A stretch of DNA of 48,454 bases, taken from NCBI GenBank assembly GCA_020847535.1, contig JADLBU010000105.1, positions 1 to 48,454 of the forward strand, in the 5' to 3' direction. Under the pieces are notes generated by a model. That model saw only the letters and a list, made by a program, of their open reading frames with translations. It was not told where the DNA came from and ran no database searches. The stretch comes from Phycisphaerales bacterium. GTDB taxonomy: Bacteria; Planctomycetota; Phycisphaerae; Phycisphaerales; UBA1924. A program made the translations under genes and the position numbers. Of the stretch, positions 9,193-17,330 are shown piece after piece (the first letter of the stretch is position 1; every line of letters starts with the position of its first letter).

Positions 9193-9828
9193 ATGCCCCG
9201 CACACGCATCAAGATCTGCGGCATCAAGGAACCCGAGCATGCCCTGCTCGCGGCCGAATCCGGCGCCGATGCCATCGGCTTCATGTTCTACCGGGAATCC
9301 CCGCGATACATCGACCCCGAGGAGGCCCGCGCCGTCATGGATGTCCTGCCGCCCCTGGTTTCGACCGTCGGCGTCTTCGTCAATCCCTCGATCGAGAAGT
9401 TCTGCGACTGCGAGGAGATCTGCCCGACCAACTACGTCCAGCTTCACGGACAGGAAGATGAGACGATGGTCCGCCAGTGCGGGCCGTGGCTGATCCGAGC
9501 GATCCGCTACGACGCGGGGACGATCCGGGATGAACTCGCGAGGTGGGATGCGATCGATGAGGTCGATGCAATCCTTGTCGATGGTTCTCTCGGCGGACAG
9601 GGAACCACGCTCGACTGGCCGGCTTTGGCAGAGGCGATCCAGGGGCTTGCAACGCCCGTTTTTCTTGCCGGCGGCCTGACTCCTGACAACGTCGCCGAGG
9701 CGATCCGGATCGTCAGACCATACGGAGTCGATGTCTCCAGCGGGGTGGAGATCGAGCGCGGCGTCAAAGACCCCGCACTCATCCGCGCCTTTTGCCAGGC
9801 TGTGCGTGAGGCGGAGGGCTCTCGTTGA
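9193..9828 (+). CDS. trpF: phosphoribosylanthranilate isomerase
   Basis: TrpF catalyses the Amadori rearrangement of N-(5-phosphoribosyl)anthranilate in tryptophan synthesis, in the cytoplasm. The 211-residue length and the (beta/alpha)8-barrel motifs fit well: RIKICGIKEPEHA with the catalytic Cys9, GADAIGFMFYRESPRYI, YVQLHGQE, LVDGSLGGQGTTLDW with the catalytic Asp130, and the phosphate-binding end FLAGGLTPDNV plus GVDVSSGVE. No other trp gene is in the window, so tryptophan genes appear scattered. It starts 100 bp after the GT41 gene, the gap being occupied by a dispersed repeat, and is followed by a large inverted repeat that may end its transcript. Confidence 0.97.
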   Translation: MPRTRIKICGIKEPEHALLAAESGADAIGFMFYRESPRYIDPEEARAVMDVLPPLVSTVGVFVNPSIEKFCDCEEICPTNYVQLHGQEDETMVRQCGPWLIRAIRYDAGTIRDELARWDAIDEVDAILVDGSLGGQGTTLDWPALAEAIQGLATPVFLAGGLTPDNVAEAIRIVRPYGVDVSSGVEIERGVKDPALIRAFCQAVREAEGSR

Positions 9829-9855
9829 TCGCCGCTCTGTAATCTGCAGAGAGAA

Positions 9856-9953
9856 GAGAACACAGAGTTCACAGAGATGCAGAGAAACGCAGAGGGATTT
9901 CATTCTCCTCTGCCCTCTGTGTCACTCCGTTTCTCGGTGACCTCTGCGTTCTC
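9856..9953. repeat. inverted pair of CACAGAG-type repeats between convergent genes
   Basis: The left arm (9856-9894) starts GAGAACACAGAGTTCACAGA. The reverse complement of the right arm (9908-9953) starts GAGAACGCAGAGGTCACCGA. The first 22 bases of the arms differ at three positions and later parts also match loosely, with a loop of only about 13 bases. It sits exactly between trpF (+) and the hypothetical gene at 9955 (-), where a long RNA hairpin could stop transcription from both sides. That role is inference. Confidence 0.75.
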
Positions 9954-9954
9954 T

Positions 9955-10434
9955 TCATCTTGCGGGATCGACAGCAACCGCCGTACCCAAATACCTCTCC
10001 ACATCCGCCTCTCGCCGCGACAGCACATGCTCCACGAACGCGTTCCGCTCAAACCAGATGATCTCGAGATCCCACACGCACGACGATTCCCCATCGCTCG
10101 CCGCCCGCCACCTCTCTCCCTCGTCAAACCCCTTCACGAACACACGGCAGAAATACTCGTTCTCGTTGTCCCACCAGTTCAGCACGAGGTAATGCACGCC
10201 CCGCCCCTGGTGCATGATCACAAAGCCGATGCCCAGACGCCCCTGGCTCACCGGCGGCTGGGGGAGCGAACCGACGGCCATCGCAAGGCCATCGTCGTAC
10301 GCCTGGCGATCCAATCGATTGGATTCACCGACGGCACCGTAGACAATCGAGTACAGCTTCAGCCGCCAACCGGCCATCACCAAGACGCCCAGCGGCCGGA
10401 CCGGCCGCGGATGGAACGTTTCCCAGTTCCGCAT
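9955..10434 (-). CDS. conserved hypothetical protein (WRLKLYSIVYG family)
   Basis: I do not know the function. From the ATG at 10434 the product has 159 residues, begins MRNWETFHPRPVRPLGVLVM and contains AGWRLKLYSIVYG, GIGFVIMHQGRGVHYLVLNWWDNENEYF and WDLEIIWFERNAFVEHVL. The density of aromatic residues and the WRLKLY motif recall a widespread family of small uncharacterised cytoplasmic proteins. The frame is open to 10548, giving up to 197 residues, but the extra N-terminal part looks non-coding. There is no signal peptide and no membrane segment. It converges on trpF across the inverted repeat and diverges from the gene at 10591. Confidence 0.65.
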   Translation of the reverse strand: MRNWETFHPRPVRPLGVLVMAGWRLKLYSIVYGAVGESNRLDRQAYDDGLAMAVGSLPQPPVSQGRLGIGFVIMHQGRGVHYLVLNWWDNENEYFCRVFVKGFDEGERWRAASDGESSCVWDLEIIWFERNAFVEHVLSRREADVERYLGTAVAVDPAR

Positions 10435-10590
10435 CGCCAAGCCTCCGGTACCCCCCAGCTCTCTCATCGCAATCCACCGAGCGGAGTGCCGAATAACAGT
10501 ATGATGCGCAGGGATCTGAGCCCAAACCGGCCAAGATTCAGCCATCAAGGACCATGAACCCGCACGCTTGTTCCCGAATCAGGAGCCTCC

Positions 10591-11343
10591 GTGTCCCGCA
10601 ATCGCCGCACATCCGACACCACGATCTCCACGCTTGCCGAGGCCATCGTCCGCGATGGGATCCAGGTCCGCCGCCGCATCCGTGATCTCACGCTCCGCGC
10701 GTACCGGGATCGCGGCCTCACCATCGATGGCCTGGCCCCGCTCGTCGAGGAAGTCCTGATCGGCGTGGTCGCTGGGCTTGCCGGCGTGCAGCGCCCCCTC
10801 CGGGATGAGCTCCTGCGCCAGGTCTTTGAGGGCCTTGCGGATGCCTACGCCGCGACCGCCGAACATAGCCGCCGCGCCCAGCGTTGGGAAGAGATAGAGG
10901 AACGCATCGCCCGCACCGTCTCGCAACTGGCCTCCAAGGCCGGAGAAGACATCATGAACGAGTTCAAGAACGTCGCCGACCAGATCCGCCGCGCGGGTGA
11001 GAAGCTCGAGCCCAAGGCCCGCGCTGCGATGCACACATTCGAAGAGAAAGTCGTCGAGCCCGCCAGCGAGGCGGCGACCCAGGGCGCCAAGAAGGTCCGG
11101 CGCACCTTGGGTGTCCTGCTCGCCGCTGCGGGGGAGATGCTCCACGACCTCGGCGACACGATCAAGGATGTGCGCACATCCGAGCCGCCGCAGCGGACCT
11201 CCGCGAAGGTAGCGGCAAAGCCGTCCGCCAAGCGCTCCGCCCCGCGCCAAGCACCGTCCAAAAAGAAAACAAATCGCACGGCCTCGGCGAAAGCGCCGCG
11301 CAGCGGTTCATCCAACGGCCGTACGGCCAAGCGAGGCAAGTAA
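10591..11343 (+). CDS. hypothetical helical protein with Lys/Arg-rich tail
   Basis: GTG start with a good AGGAG five bases upstream (10581-10585). The 250-residue product is almost all helix-forming: residues 1-110 carry amphipathic segments such as LTIDGLAPLVEEVLIGVVAGL, residues 110-190 resemble a phasin-like coiled region (EFKNVADQIRRAGEKLEPKA), and the last 55 residues are very basic (SAKRSAPRQAPSKKKTNRTA), like a histone H1 or DNA-binding tail. Plausible roles are nucleoid or polymer-granule association, but no catalytic motif supports either. It is convergent with the lipoprotein at 11371. Confidence 0.7.
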   Translation: MSRNRRTSDTTISTLAEAIVRDGIQVRRRIRDLTLRAYRDRGLTIDGLAPLVEEVLIGVVAGLAGVQRPLRDELLRQVFEGLADAYAATAEHSRRAQRWEEIEERIARTVSQLASKAGEDIMNEFKNVADQIRRAGEKLEPKARAAMHTFEEKVVEPASEAATQGAKKVRRTLGVLLAAAGEMLHDLGDTIKDVRTSEPPQRTSAKVAAKPSAKRSAPRQAPSKKKTNRTASAKAPRSGSSNGRTAKRGK

Positions 11344-11370
11344 GGCCAACGATCAGCCCTTCACCTGCCA

Positions 11371-11829
11371 CTAGGGTGCTTGCGACGACTGGGTGGCTGC
11401 GGCCTTCAAGATGGTCTCGACTTCCTCCATCAACAGTCTGGCGATCGCCTGATCTCCCAAGAACCCGACGCGGATCGAGATGGATGTCACGCGCTGGGAA
11501 TTGGCCCGCAGCCTGACCACGATGTCCCCGCTCTTCTGCCGGGCTTCGAGGAAGATGTAGTCTGCCTTGTCGACGCGTCCGGTGATTGGGAAATCCAGGT
11601 TATCGAGGGCTTGTACGAACGCATCCCGCACCTGGACCATGGGGAGCTTTCGTGCAGCTCGCAGTTCCCCCTCGATGAAGGCCGAGGTGCCGGCTTCGGC
11701 CGCCAGGCTCATGCCTGCGTTGGCAAAGAGCAGCGGAGGCGCACACCCGGTGACAGCGATACCGATCAGAGTGCATACAGCAATCGGCAACGACTGCGCG
11801 ATGATGTGCAAGCGTTGGCTCACCTTCAT
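11371..11829 (-). CDS. small lipoprotein, DUF3568-like
   Basis: A 152-residue predicted lipoprotein. The N-terminus (MKVSQRLHIIAQSLPIAVCTLIGIAVTGCAPP, positions 1-32) has a charged start, a hydrophobic core and the lipobox VTGC with Cys29. The mature part contains AAEAGTSAFIEGELRA and DKADYIFLEARQKSGDIVVRL followed by VTSISIRVGFLGDQAIARLLMEEV. This is the pattern of short periplasmic lipoproteins once grouped as DUF3568. I chose the ATG at 11829 because the signal peptide begins there; the same frame continues upstream only as antisense to the kinase gene. It is divergent from the kinase across 144 bp, so the two may share a control region. Confidence 0.8.
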   Translation of the reverse strand: MKVSQRLHIIAQSLPIAVCTLIGIAVTGCAPPLLFANAGMSLAAEAGTSAFIEGELRAARKLPMVQVRDAFVQALDNLDFPITGRVDKADYIFLEARQKSGDIVVRLRANSQRVTSISIRVGFLGDQAIARLLMEEVETILKAAATQSSQAP

Positions 11830-11973
11830 ACCGCTGCCCGTCCGCGATCCGACGATGCGACCGGACAGGCTGCCAGAATACCTATAGTTCAGCCGTGGCG
11901 GGCTGGGAGGTGGCAGCAAGTCCGTGGGGATGGAACAATCGGACCCGACCCCGTGTTGATACGAGGGACGGGC

Positions 11974-14538
11974 ATGAATTGGTTGCCGGTTCGCGCGTTC
12001 GGTTTGGGGGGATTCTTGGAGCATCGCGGAAACGGGCCATCGGGGCGTGACACCGCCGGTATCGATCCTGGCAATAACGCTGGTGGAGACCGCGCGCACA
12101 GTGAGGATCCGTCGGCGAACGCATGGGAGCACACGGCAGGGCCCGGCTCGGACGACCTCTCGGCCTCCCGTGTCTCGGATGCCGAAACGGTGGCCTATGC
12201 GAGCCGAGCGGCGGCCGGGGATCTTCGCGGTCATCGCATCGGCAACTATCGGCTCGGGGACAAGATCGGCGGCGGCGGCATGGGCATGGTGTACCTGGCG
12301 ATCCAGGACAGCCCGCGGCGCCAGGTCGCGATCAAGGTAATGCGCCAGGGCATCACTTCCCGCAGCTCCAGGGACCGTTTCAAGCACGAGGCAGATCTGC
12401 TGGCTCGCCTGACGCACCCTGCGGTTGCCCAGGTGTACGAGGCTGGGATGCACCTGCCGCCCGATGCGGCGGGGCCCGAGCAGGCGATCCCCTTCTTCGC
12501 GATGGAGCACGTCCGCGGCGCGCGCACACTGACGGCATATGCGGCGGCCGCTCACCTGACGCCGCGTGATCGCGTCAAGCTCTTCGTCGAGGTCTGCCGC
12601 GGGGTGCAGCACGGGCACGAACAGGGGGTCATTCACAGGGATCTCAAGCCGGCGAACATCCTGGTCAGCGACACCGGCCAGCCCAAGATCATCGATTACG
12701 GGGTCGCCCTGTGCATCGATCCGGAAGAAGCATCGCCGCGGCACACAGAGACCGGTCAGATCGTCGGGACCATTCAGTACATGAGCCCCGAGCAGCTCGC
12801 CGGCCCCAGCCGAAAGCTGGATGTGAGAACGGACATCTATTCGCTGGGTGTGGTGCTGTATGAGCTGATCTGTCGCCGCCTGCCCTACGACGTCGATGGC
12901 CGCTCATTCATGGAAGCCACCCGCGTCATCCTCAACGACCTGCCCAACAGCCCCAGCGAGCTGATCGGGTCCATCGACCACGACCTGGAGACCATCATCC
13001 TCCGTGCCCTGGAGAAGGATCGCCACGGCCGCTTCCAGACCGTTCAGGAGATGATCGTCCAGTGCGAGAAGTACCTGCGTGGCGAAGAGCTGGACATCGC
13101 CCCGGTCTCCAAGCTCACGCGCACGTGGCGCTGGTCGGTGGATGCGGCGACCCGGCGCTGGGAATGGGCGACGCTGGCGATCATCGCCGTGGTGACCGTC
13201 CTGGTCGGCATGCTGATCTCGGCGATGCTGGTGAAGCACACCAACGTGTACGAGTGGACGCTGACGCGGACGCTGACGCACGCGAGCCGCTACGGCGGAG
13301 GCGTTCCACTGGGTGATGTCGAGATGGTGACGGTGACGCCGCAGAGCAAGGTCGCGGAAGCGGCCGAGATGCTTGGCCTTCCCAAGGCCGCGACCGCCGA
13401 GCTGTACACGATCCGTCCCTTGTACGGCGCATTGCTCAAGCGGCTGGCCGTGTTGCCGGTGCGGCCCAGGGTTGTGGTACTTGACAGCCGGTTCCGTCTT
13501 GAACGACCGGGGTACGACGAGTATCTGGCCGAAGGGATCACCGCGCTCAAGAAGCCCAATCCCGCGCATGTGCCTCCGAGCGTGGATGTGATCTGTGCCC
13601 TGGCATCGTGCGAACCCGATGAGGAGGGCCGCTGGACGGTCGCGGAGCCGCTTCTGGCGGCCGGGCTCCTGCCCGCCGCGGCCAGCGGGCACGGCGACGA
13701 GGGCGGAACTCCCCTGATCCATCCGCAGGTCGACCTGTTCGTGAAGAACCCCGATGCATCGGTCGCACTGCCGGGCATGGCCCTGCGCGCCTACATCTCA
13801 TCGCTCTACCCGGGTTCGCACCTGACAGTGGAGCAGTGGACCAGCTCATCGATCCGTGCCTCGGCGGATGAGCCGGGCGTGTCGATCGACAGCGGACCCG
13901 GACGGCGCCGCGGTTCCGTGGAGGTCCACTACTTCAGCCGGGCGTACACCTCCGAGCGCGATGTCGAGTACGGCATCGCCCCGGATGCGTTGGTGGGCGT
14001 CTACCAGGTCTGTGTACCGACCGAGGAGCACCTCCGGGGACACGATGTCGACCTGGCCGATGCCCTGGCGATGTCCGACGAACAGCTCGGGAAGCGATTC
14101 GGCGGCAAGCTTGTTGCCATCGGGGTGCGCGACGGCAACGACATCGTCCGGCTCGCCGATGGCCGGGCGGTCGCGGGCATGGAAGTTCAGGCGACCGCGA
14201 TCGCCAGCCTGCTGGCGGGATTCAACGTCACGCAGAGGCCGGCGATCATCGCCGGCATTTCCGGGGTCGATGCGACCCTGCTGTGGTCGGGAATGGGCGC
14301 GATCATCGGCGCCATGGTCGGGCTCACGTGGTCGATCCACCTGCCCAAGCGGTGGTTCGTGGTCTTGCTCACCTGCGCCGGCACCGTATCGGTGACCTGG
14401 GTGAGCATGCGCTATGCGGACAAGTTCTTTAATCCCATCCCCATCATCCTCTCCCTTGTGATCGCGGCGGAGATGGCCGGATGGCTGTATCGTGTACGAC
14501 TCTTCCGACGGGAGCACATGCCTTGGAGATTCGCTTGA
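11974..14538 (+). CDS. membrane Ser/Thr protein kinase with extracytoplasmic CHASE2-like sensor
   Basis: The 854-residue receptor kinase starts at ATG 11974 (GAGGGA upstream). After a flexible N-terminus the kinase domain spans about residues 90-360: P-loop IGGGGMGMVY (98-107), Lys121 in VAIK, HRDLKPAN (221-228) and the metal-binding Asp241 in a DYG in place of DFG. MSPEQL stands at the APE position. A membrane helix follows (about 396-420, ATLAIIAVVTVLVGMLISAM), then an extracytoplasmic region whose end (GKLVAIGVRDGND, VAGMEVQATAIASLLAGF) matches CHASE2, then three C-terminal helices (about 769-838). The kinase is expected to be active. Its stop overlaps the TTG start of the next lipoprotein gene, so the two are probably translated together. 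Confidence 0.9.
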   Translation: MNWLPVRAFGLGGFLEHRGNGPSGRDTAGIDPGNNAGGDRAHSEDPSANAWEHTAGPGSDDLSASRVSDAETVAYASRAAAGDLRGHRIGNYRLGDKIGGGGMGMVYLAIQDSPRRQVAIKVMRQGITSRSSRDRFKHEADLLARLTHPAVAQVYEAGMHLPPDAAGPEQAIPFFAMEHVRGARTLTAYAAAAHLTPRDRVKLFVEVCRGVQHGHEQGVIHRDLKPANILVSDTGQPKIIDYGVALCIDPEEASPRHTETGQIVGTIQYMSPEQLAGPSRKLDVRTDIYSLGVVLYELICRRLPYDVDGRSFMEATRVILNDLPNSPSELIGSIDHDLETIILRALEKDRHGRFQTVQEMIVQCEKYLRGEELDIAPVSKLTRTWRWSVDAATRRWEWATLAIIAVVTVLVGMLISAMLVKHTNVYEWTLTRTLTHASRYGGGVPLGDVEMVTVTPQSKVAEAAEMLGLPKAATAELYTIRPLYGALLKRLAVLPVRPRVVVLDSRFRLERPGYDEYLAEGITALKKPNPAHVPPSVDVICALASCEPDEEGRWTVAEPLLAAGLLPAAASGHGDEGGTPLIHPQVDLFVKNPDASVALPGMALRAYISSLYPGSHLTVEQWTSSSIRASADEPGVSIDSGPGRRRGSVEVHYFSRAYTSERDVEYGIAPDALVGVYQVCVPTEEHLRGHDVDLADALAMSDEQLGKRFGGKLVAIGVRDGNDIVRLADGRAVAGMEVQATAIASLLAGFNVTQRPAIIAGISGVDATLLWSGMGAIIGAMVGLTWSIHLPKRWFVVLLTCAGTVSVTWVSMRYADKFFNPIPIILSLVIAAEMAGWLYRVRLFRREHMPWRFA

Positions 14539-15398
14539 ATACACGCCACGCCGCCCTGCTCACGACCGTTTCTGTCGCGCTGCTTTCAGGCTGCAAGTCT
14601 CAGGGACCCACGGCCATGGAGGACACCGACGCCCCGGCGTTCACTCCGTCCAAGACGGAGATGGGGGTGTCGGCGGTCACGGGGTCTACAAGCTCGGTCA
14701 TCCCGGCGCCGGTGCTCAAGGTCGTGCATCACGCGATCAACACGCCGGCGAGCAAGACGTACTACTCGATGGTCTCACCTTTCCCTGCCAACTCCAGCAC
14801 GACCGCCACGGGACGGTTCGATGTCCGGATGACAACCTTCAAGCAGCAGTGGAGCCTGGCGCCCCGCATGCCGGGCATGGATCCGGACCCCGTGACGACC
14901 GCGATGGCCATGGCTTCCGAACGCACGTCCGAAATGCCGTTGCTCGGCATGCTCTCCCCGGTTCACGGATCCGGCGTGGTGGATTTCAATGCGATCGTGA
15001 CGACAACAACCGCCGGCCAGGGATGGGTGTACACGACGGGCGATAAGCCGATCGTCAAGACGCGGCGGATCATCCTGGCCGCGGACGGCACGACATTCTT
15101 CTGCCAGGTGGGCCAGCGCAACGGCACGGAGTACCACCGCGCTGCGCTTCTCTTTCCGACCGGCGCCCCCAACACCGACACCGTCAGAATCGCACTGTGC
15201 GCCACGCCGGATGTGACGGAGATCACGTTGACGTTCGCCCAGCCGTACGCCGTGTACGAGTACGTGACCGGCACCGGCGTCGGTACCTGGACCCAGAGCG
15301 AGAGCATCGGGACCGGGAACCTCTGGGACAATTTTCAGGATGCCCTGAACAGCGCCTGCCAGCAGGCCGTGCAGGCAGAGCTGCCGACAATCCCGTGA
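14535..15398 (+). CDS. lipoprotein translationally coupled to the CHASE2 kinase
   Basis: I do not recognise the family. The likely start is TTG 14535, which overlaps the kinase stop as TTGA and has GGAG six bases upstream. From there the 287-residue product begins with a classical lipoprotein signal (NTRHAALLTTVSVALLSGCKS, lipobox LSGC). The mature part is rich in Thr and Ser, with GQGWVYTTGDKPIVKTRR and ILAADGTTFFCQVG. A related VVKTRRLILAADGTTFF segment occurs in the next gene, so the motif marks a small family. Co-translation suggests the lipoprotein is a partner or ligand-binding accessory of the kinase's outer domain; this is inference. Confidence 0.7.
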   Translation: MNTRHAALLTTVSVALLSGCKSQGPTAMEDTDAPAFTPSKTEMGVSAVTGSTSSVIPAPVLKVVHHAINTPASKTYYSMVSPFPANSSTTATGRFDVRMTTFKQQWSLAPRMPGMDPDPVTTAMAMASERTSEMPLLGMLSPVHGSGVVDFNAIVTTTTAGQGWVYTTGDKPIVKTRRIILAADGTTFFCQVGQRNGTEYHRAALLFPTGAPNTDTVRIALCATPDVTEITLTFAQPYAVYEYVTGTGVGTWTQSESIGTGNLWDNFQDALNSACQQAVQAELPTIP

Positions 15399-15467
15399 CT
15401 GGTTGCCTGAGTGAAGCCCGCCGGGCCATCGCCGCCCGACCGGGCGAGTTCTTGAGGGAGTCATTCG

Positions 15468-16001
15468 ATGCCGCCAGACGCTCTCCCCCCCATCCAGTCG
15501 CTCACGACCACCAGCCCCGGAGGCGGGATCGTGCGCGCGATCTTCCAGGCGCTTTCGCCCCAGGGGCACGCCGAGGTTGGCCCGATTCCCGGGGATCCAC
15601 CGACACCACCCGCCGGCGGGGGATCGGTGACCGGCATTCCCAATGCGGGCCTCTCCATGAACCTGGGATGGATGTGGGTGAACGGTCAGCGACCGGTCGT
15701 CAAGACCAGGCGGCTGATCCTGGCCGCCGATGGCACGACGTTCTTCACACGGTCCACGGCGAACCTGGATCAGTTCTACTTCATCGGCCCAGCCACGAGC
15801 CGCGTGAAGCTGACGCTGTTTCCCGCGATCCTCGGCCGTCCGTCCGCGTTCATCGACACGAGCCACAAGTACGCCGAGTGCGCCGGCGCGAGCATCACGG
15901 TGCGGGCTCTGAACCCCGCATCCCCGGCGGATGCCGAGTTCCTGGCGGTCGTGAACCAGGCCCGGATCGCCGCCGAAGCGGCGGGCATCGGGTCGGAATG
16001 A
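15468..16001 (+). CDS. hypothetical protein sharing a motif with the preceding lipoprotein
   Basis: The 177-residue product has a strong GAGGGAG ribosome site about nine bases before the ATG. It shares with the upstream lipoprotein the segment RPVVKTRRLILAADGTTFF, a preceding GWMWV-like turn, and weaker similarity after it (YFIGPATSRVKLTLFP against HRAALLFP). It lacks the signal peptide and lipobox of its neighbour, so it is cytoplasmic or exported by another route. The pattern fits a tandem duplication with loss of the export signal. It ends 21 bp before the convergent membrane-protein gene at 16023. Function unknown. Confidence 0.65.
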   Translation: MPPDALPPIQSLTTTSPGGGIVRAIFQALSPQGHAEVGPIPGDPPTPPAGGGSVTGIPNAGLSMNLGWMWVNGQRPVVKTRRLILAADGTTFFTRSTANLDQFYFIGPATSRVKLTLFPAILGRPSAFIDTSHKYAECAGASITVRALNPASPADAEFLAVVNQARIAAEAAGIGSE

Positions 16002-16022
16002 TCTCGTGATGCCTGCGGGTGA

Positions 16023-16325
16023 TCAGCCGACGGGCGCGATCATCGGGGCGATGTACTGGATGAAGATGTAGATCCCCGCTCCCAGGGCGATGATGCCCAG
16101 GATGATCTGCGCGCTGAGCACGGCCACGTGCCGCCAGTATCGCTCGAGCGTCGGCAGCCGGACCGCCTTGTACACCATCGTGATCAATAGCGCCATCGGG
16201 ATAAGCAGCGCAAACCAATAGCGATGAGCGTCAAGCGGATCGACAAACGGTCGCCACGCCAGGCTTCCGGGCTGGGCGAGAACGCCAGTGAAGGCGCCAG
16301 AGAGGATCGCGGGAAGGGTGTTCAT
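16023..16325 (-). CDS. small two-helix membrane protein
   Basis: From ATG 16325 the product has 100 residues and two clear hydrophobic segments, YWFALLIPMALLITMVYKAV and SAQIILGIIALGAGIYIFIQ. A basic loop (VRLPTLERYWRHV) lies between them. It begins 40 bp after the end of the membrane-protein gene at 16366 on the same strand, so they are probably one operon. The family is not identified; a role as a small subunit or partner of that protein is only suggested by position. The frame runs open to 16412, but the added N-terminus would overlap the upstream gene and is Pro-rich. Confidence 0.65.
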   Translation of the reverse strand: MNTLPAILSGAFTGVLAQPGSLAWRPFVDPLDAHRYWFALLIPMALLITMVYKAVRLPTLERYWRHVAVLSAQIILGIIALGAGIYIFIQYIAPMIAPVG

Positions 16326-16365
16326 GGGTGGGATCAGCGTCGAACGATCGGTCCGTCCTGCTCCT

Positions 16366-16938
16366 TCAAGCCCCTGCGGAGGCGGGCCGTCGTCCGCGGG
16401 GGAATGCGGCATCGATGGCGACGATCAGGTTCATCATGCCCGCGACCGCGCAGAAAAGGGTGCCCAGTTCGTTGACCTTGCCCAGCGATTTCATGTTGGG
16501 CGGGGGTTGCGGCTTGCCTGTGGCGGGATTCACCGGTGCCGGGAGGGCAGCGCCCCTGCCGAAGAAGGGCGCCTGGGGATCACGGATCTCTCCTGGAAGG
16601 GCGCTGCGCAGTTGCGGAGGCCGATGCGATTTGGAATCGGGGCTGCCGGGATCCCAGATCTTGAAGTGATTCTGATGGATGTAGTCGGTCGCGAACGCCA
16701 GCGGTCCGACCATGCCCTGGGCCATGAACCACAGTCCGTCTTCCTGGCGATCGATGACGTCGATCCCGCCCACCAGGAGGCCGCCGAAGAACAGGCCCAG
16801 CAGGCCGACGGCGATCAGGATGCCGCGTCGGCGTTGTCCCTGGGCCATGTGCCCCAGGCCTGGAAAAATGAACGCCAATATCCCGAACTGCGGTCGGAAC
16901 TCGACCGGCGCTTCGGGGTTGAATGATGATTGATCCAT
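16366..16938 (-). CDS. planctomycete-type small inner-membrane protein
   Basis: The 190-residue product has hydrophobic segments at about residues 18-33 (FGILAFIFPGLGHMAQG), 38-60 (GILIAVGLLGLFFGGLLVGGI) and 158-178 (LGTLFCAVAGMMNLIVAIDAA). A soluble Pro-rich middle (about 85-150) includes HFKIWDPGSP. The N-terminal PGLGHMAQGQRRRG motif is like the TM2/DUF6677 class of planctomycete membrane proteins, a comparison from memory. The function is unknown. It precedes the two-helix protein at 16023-16325 in a probable two-gene operon whose promoter would lie in the non-coding stretch after 16938. Confidence 0.7.
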   Translation of the reverse strand: MDQSSFNPEAPVEFRPQFGILAFIFPGLGHMAQGQRRRGILIAVGLLGLFFGGLLVGGIDVIDRQEDGLWFMAQGMVGPLAFATDYIHQNHFKIWDPGSPDSKSHRPPQLRSALPGEIRDPQAPFFGRGAALPAPVNPATGKPQPPPNMKSLGKVNELGTLFCAVAGMMNLIVAIDAAFPRGRRPASAGA

Positions 16939-17330
16939 GCGGCAACGGGGGTGAATGGGGCTTCATCCTCCGCGCACCGGGGCAACGAGCGCCGATGCGG
17001 GGGATCCCGGGATCAGTGTCCGGACGAAGACGGCCGGAGAATCCCGCCCGGGCGCGTTTGACACGGCGCACCGGGCGGTTACTTTACCGCCGTTTTGACC
17101 CGGAGTCCGGATCGCCCGTGGGAAGGTGGTCCGAGATGTGCCCGACGAATGCACCCCCGCCCAGTGGACGCGGGCCGTAAGCGGGGAACAATCGGGCGGA
17201 TTCGACGATGGGCCCCTGCGGCCGGCATCGTCCTCTTCAGCTGGTGTGGTTGCTGCATCGGTTGGTTCGCGGGGCACGGTGGTGAACAGGGTGGAACAGA
17301 CGGTGACTCGAAGCAGCGAAGGGTGAACCG
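16939..17330. other. 392-bp stretch with no convincing gene
   Basis: Open frames here have unnatural Arg/Pro/Ser-rich products and no start signals, so I call none. The stretch should hold divergent promoters for the membrane operon at 16938 (-) and the acidic protein at 17331 (+). One structure stands out: GGCGGT-TACTTT-ACCGCC at 17074-17091, followed by GTTTT. It looks like a weak intrinsic terminator on the plus strand, although no plus-strand gene ends nearby. Confidence 0.5.

Noticed and set aside
9856..9953. Possible CRISPR-like repeat or tRNA
   Set aside because: There are only two arms in inverted orientation with no regular spacers, and no cloverleaf.
16288..16926. 212-codon plus-strand frame
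   Set aside because: It overlaps the minus-strand membrane protein, which has proper hydrophobic helices; the plus translation looks like a GC shadow.
17074..17096. Intrinsic terminator in the gap before the acidic gene
   Set aside because: The stem is only 6 bp with four T, and no plus-strand gene ends close upstream, so I mention it only inside the gap entry.
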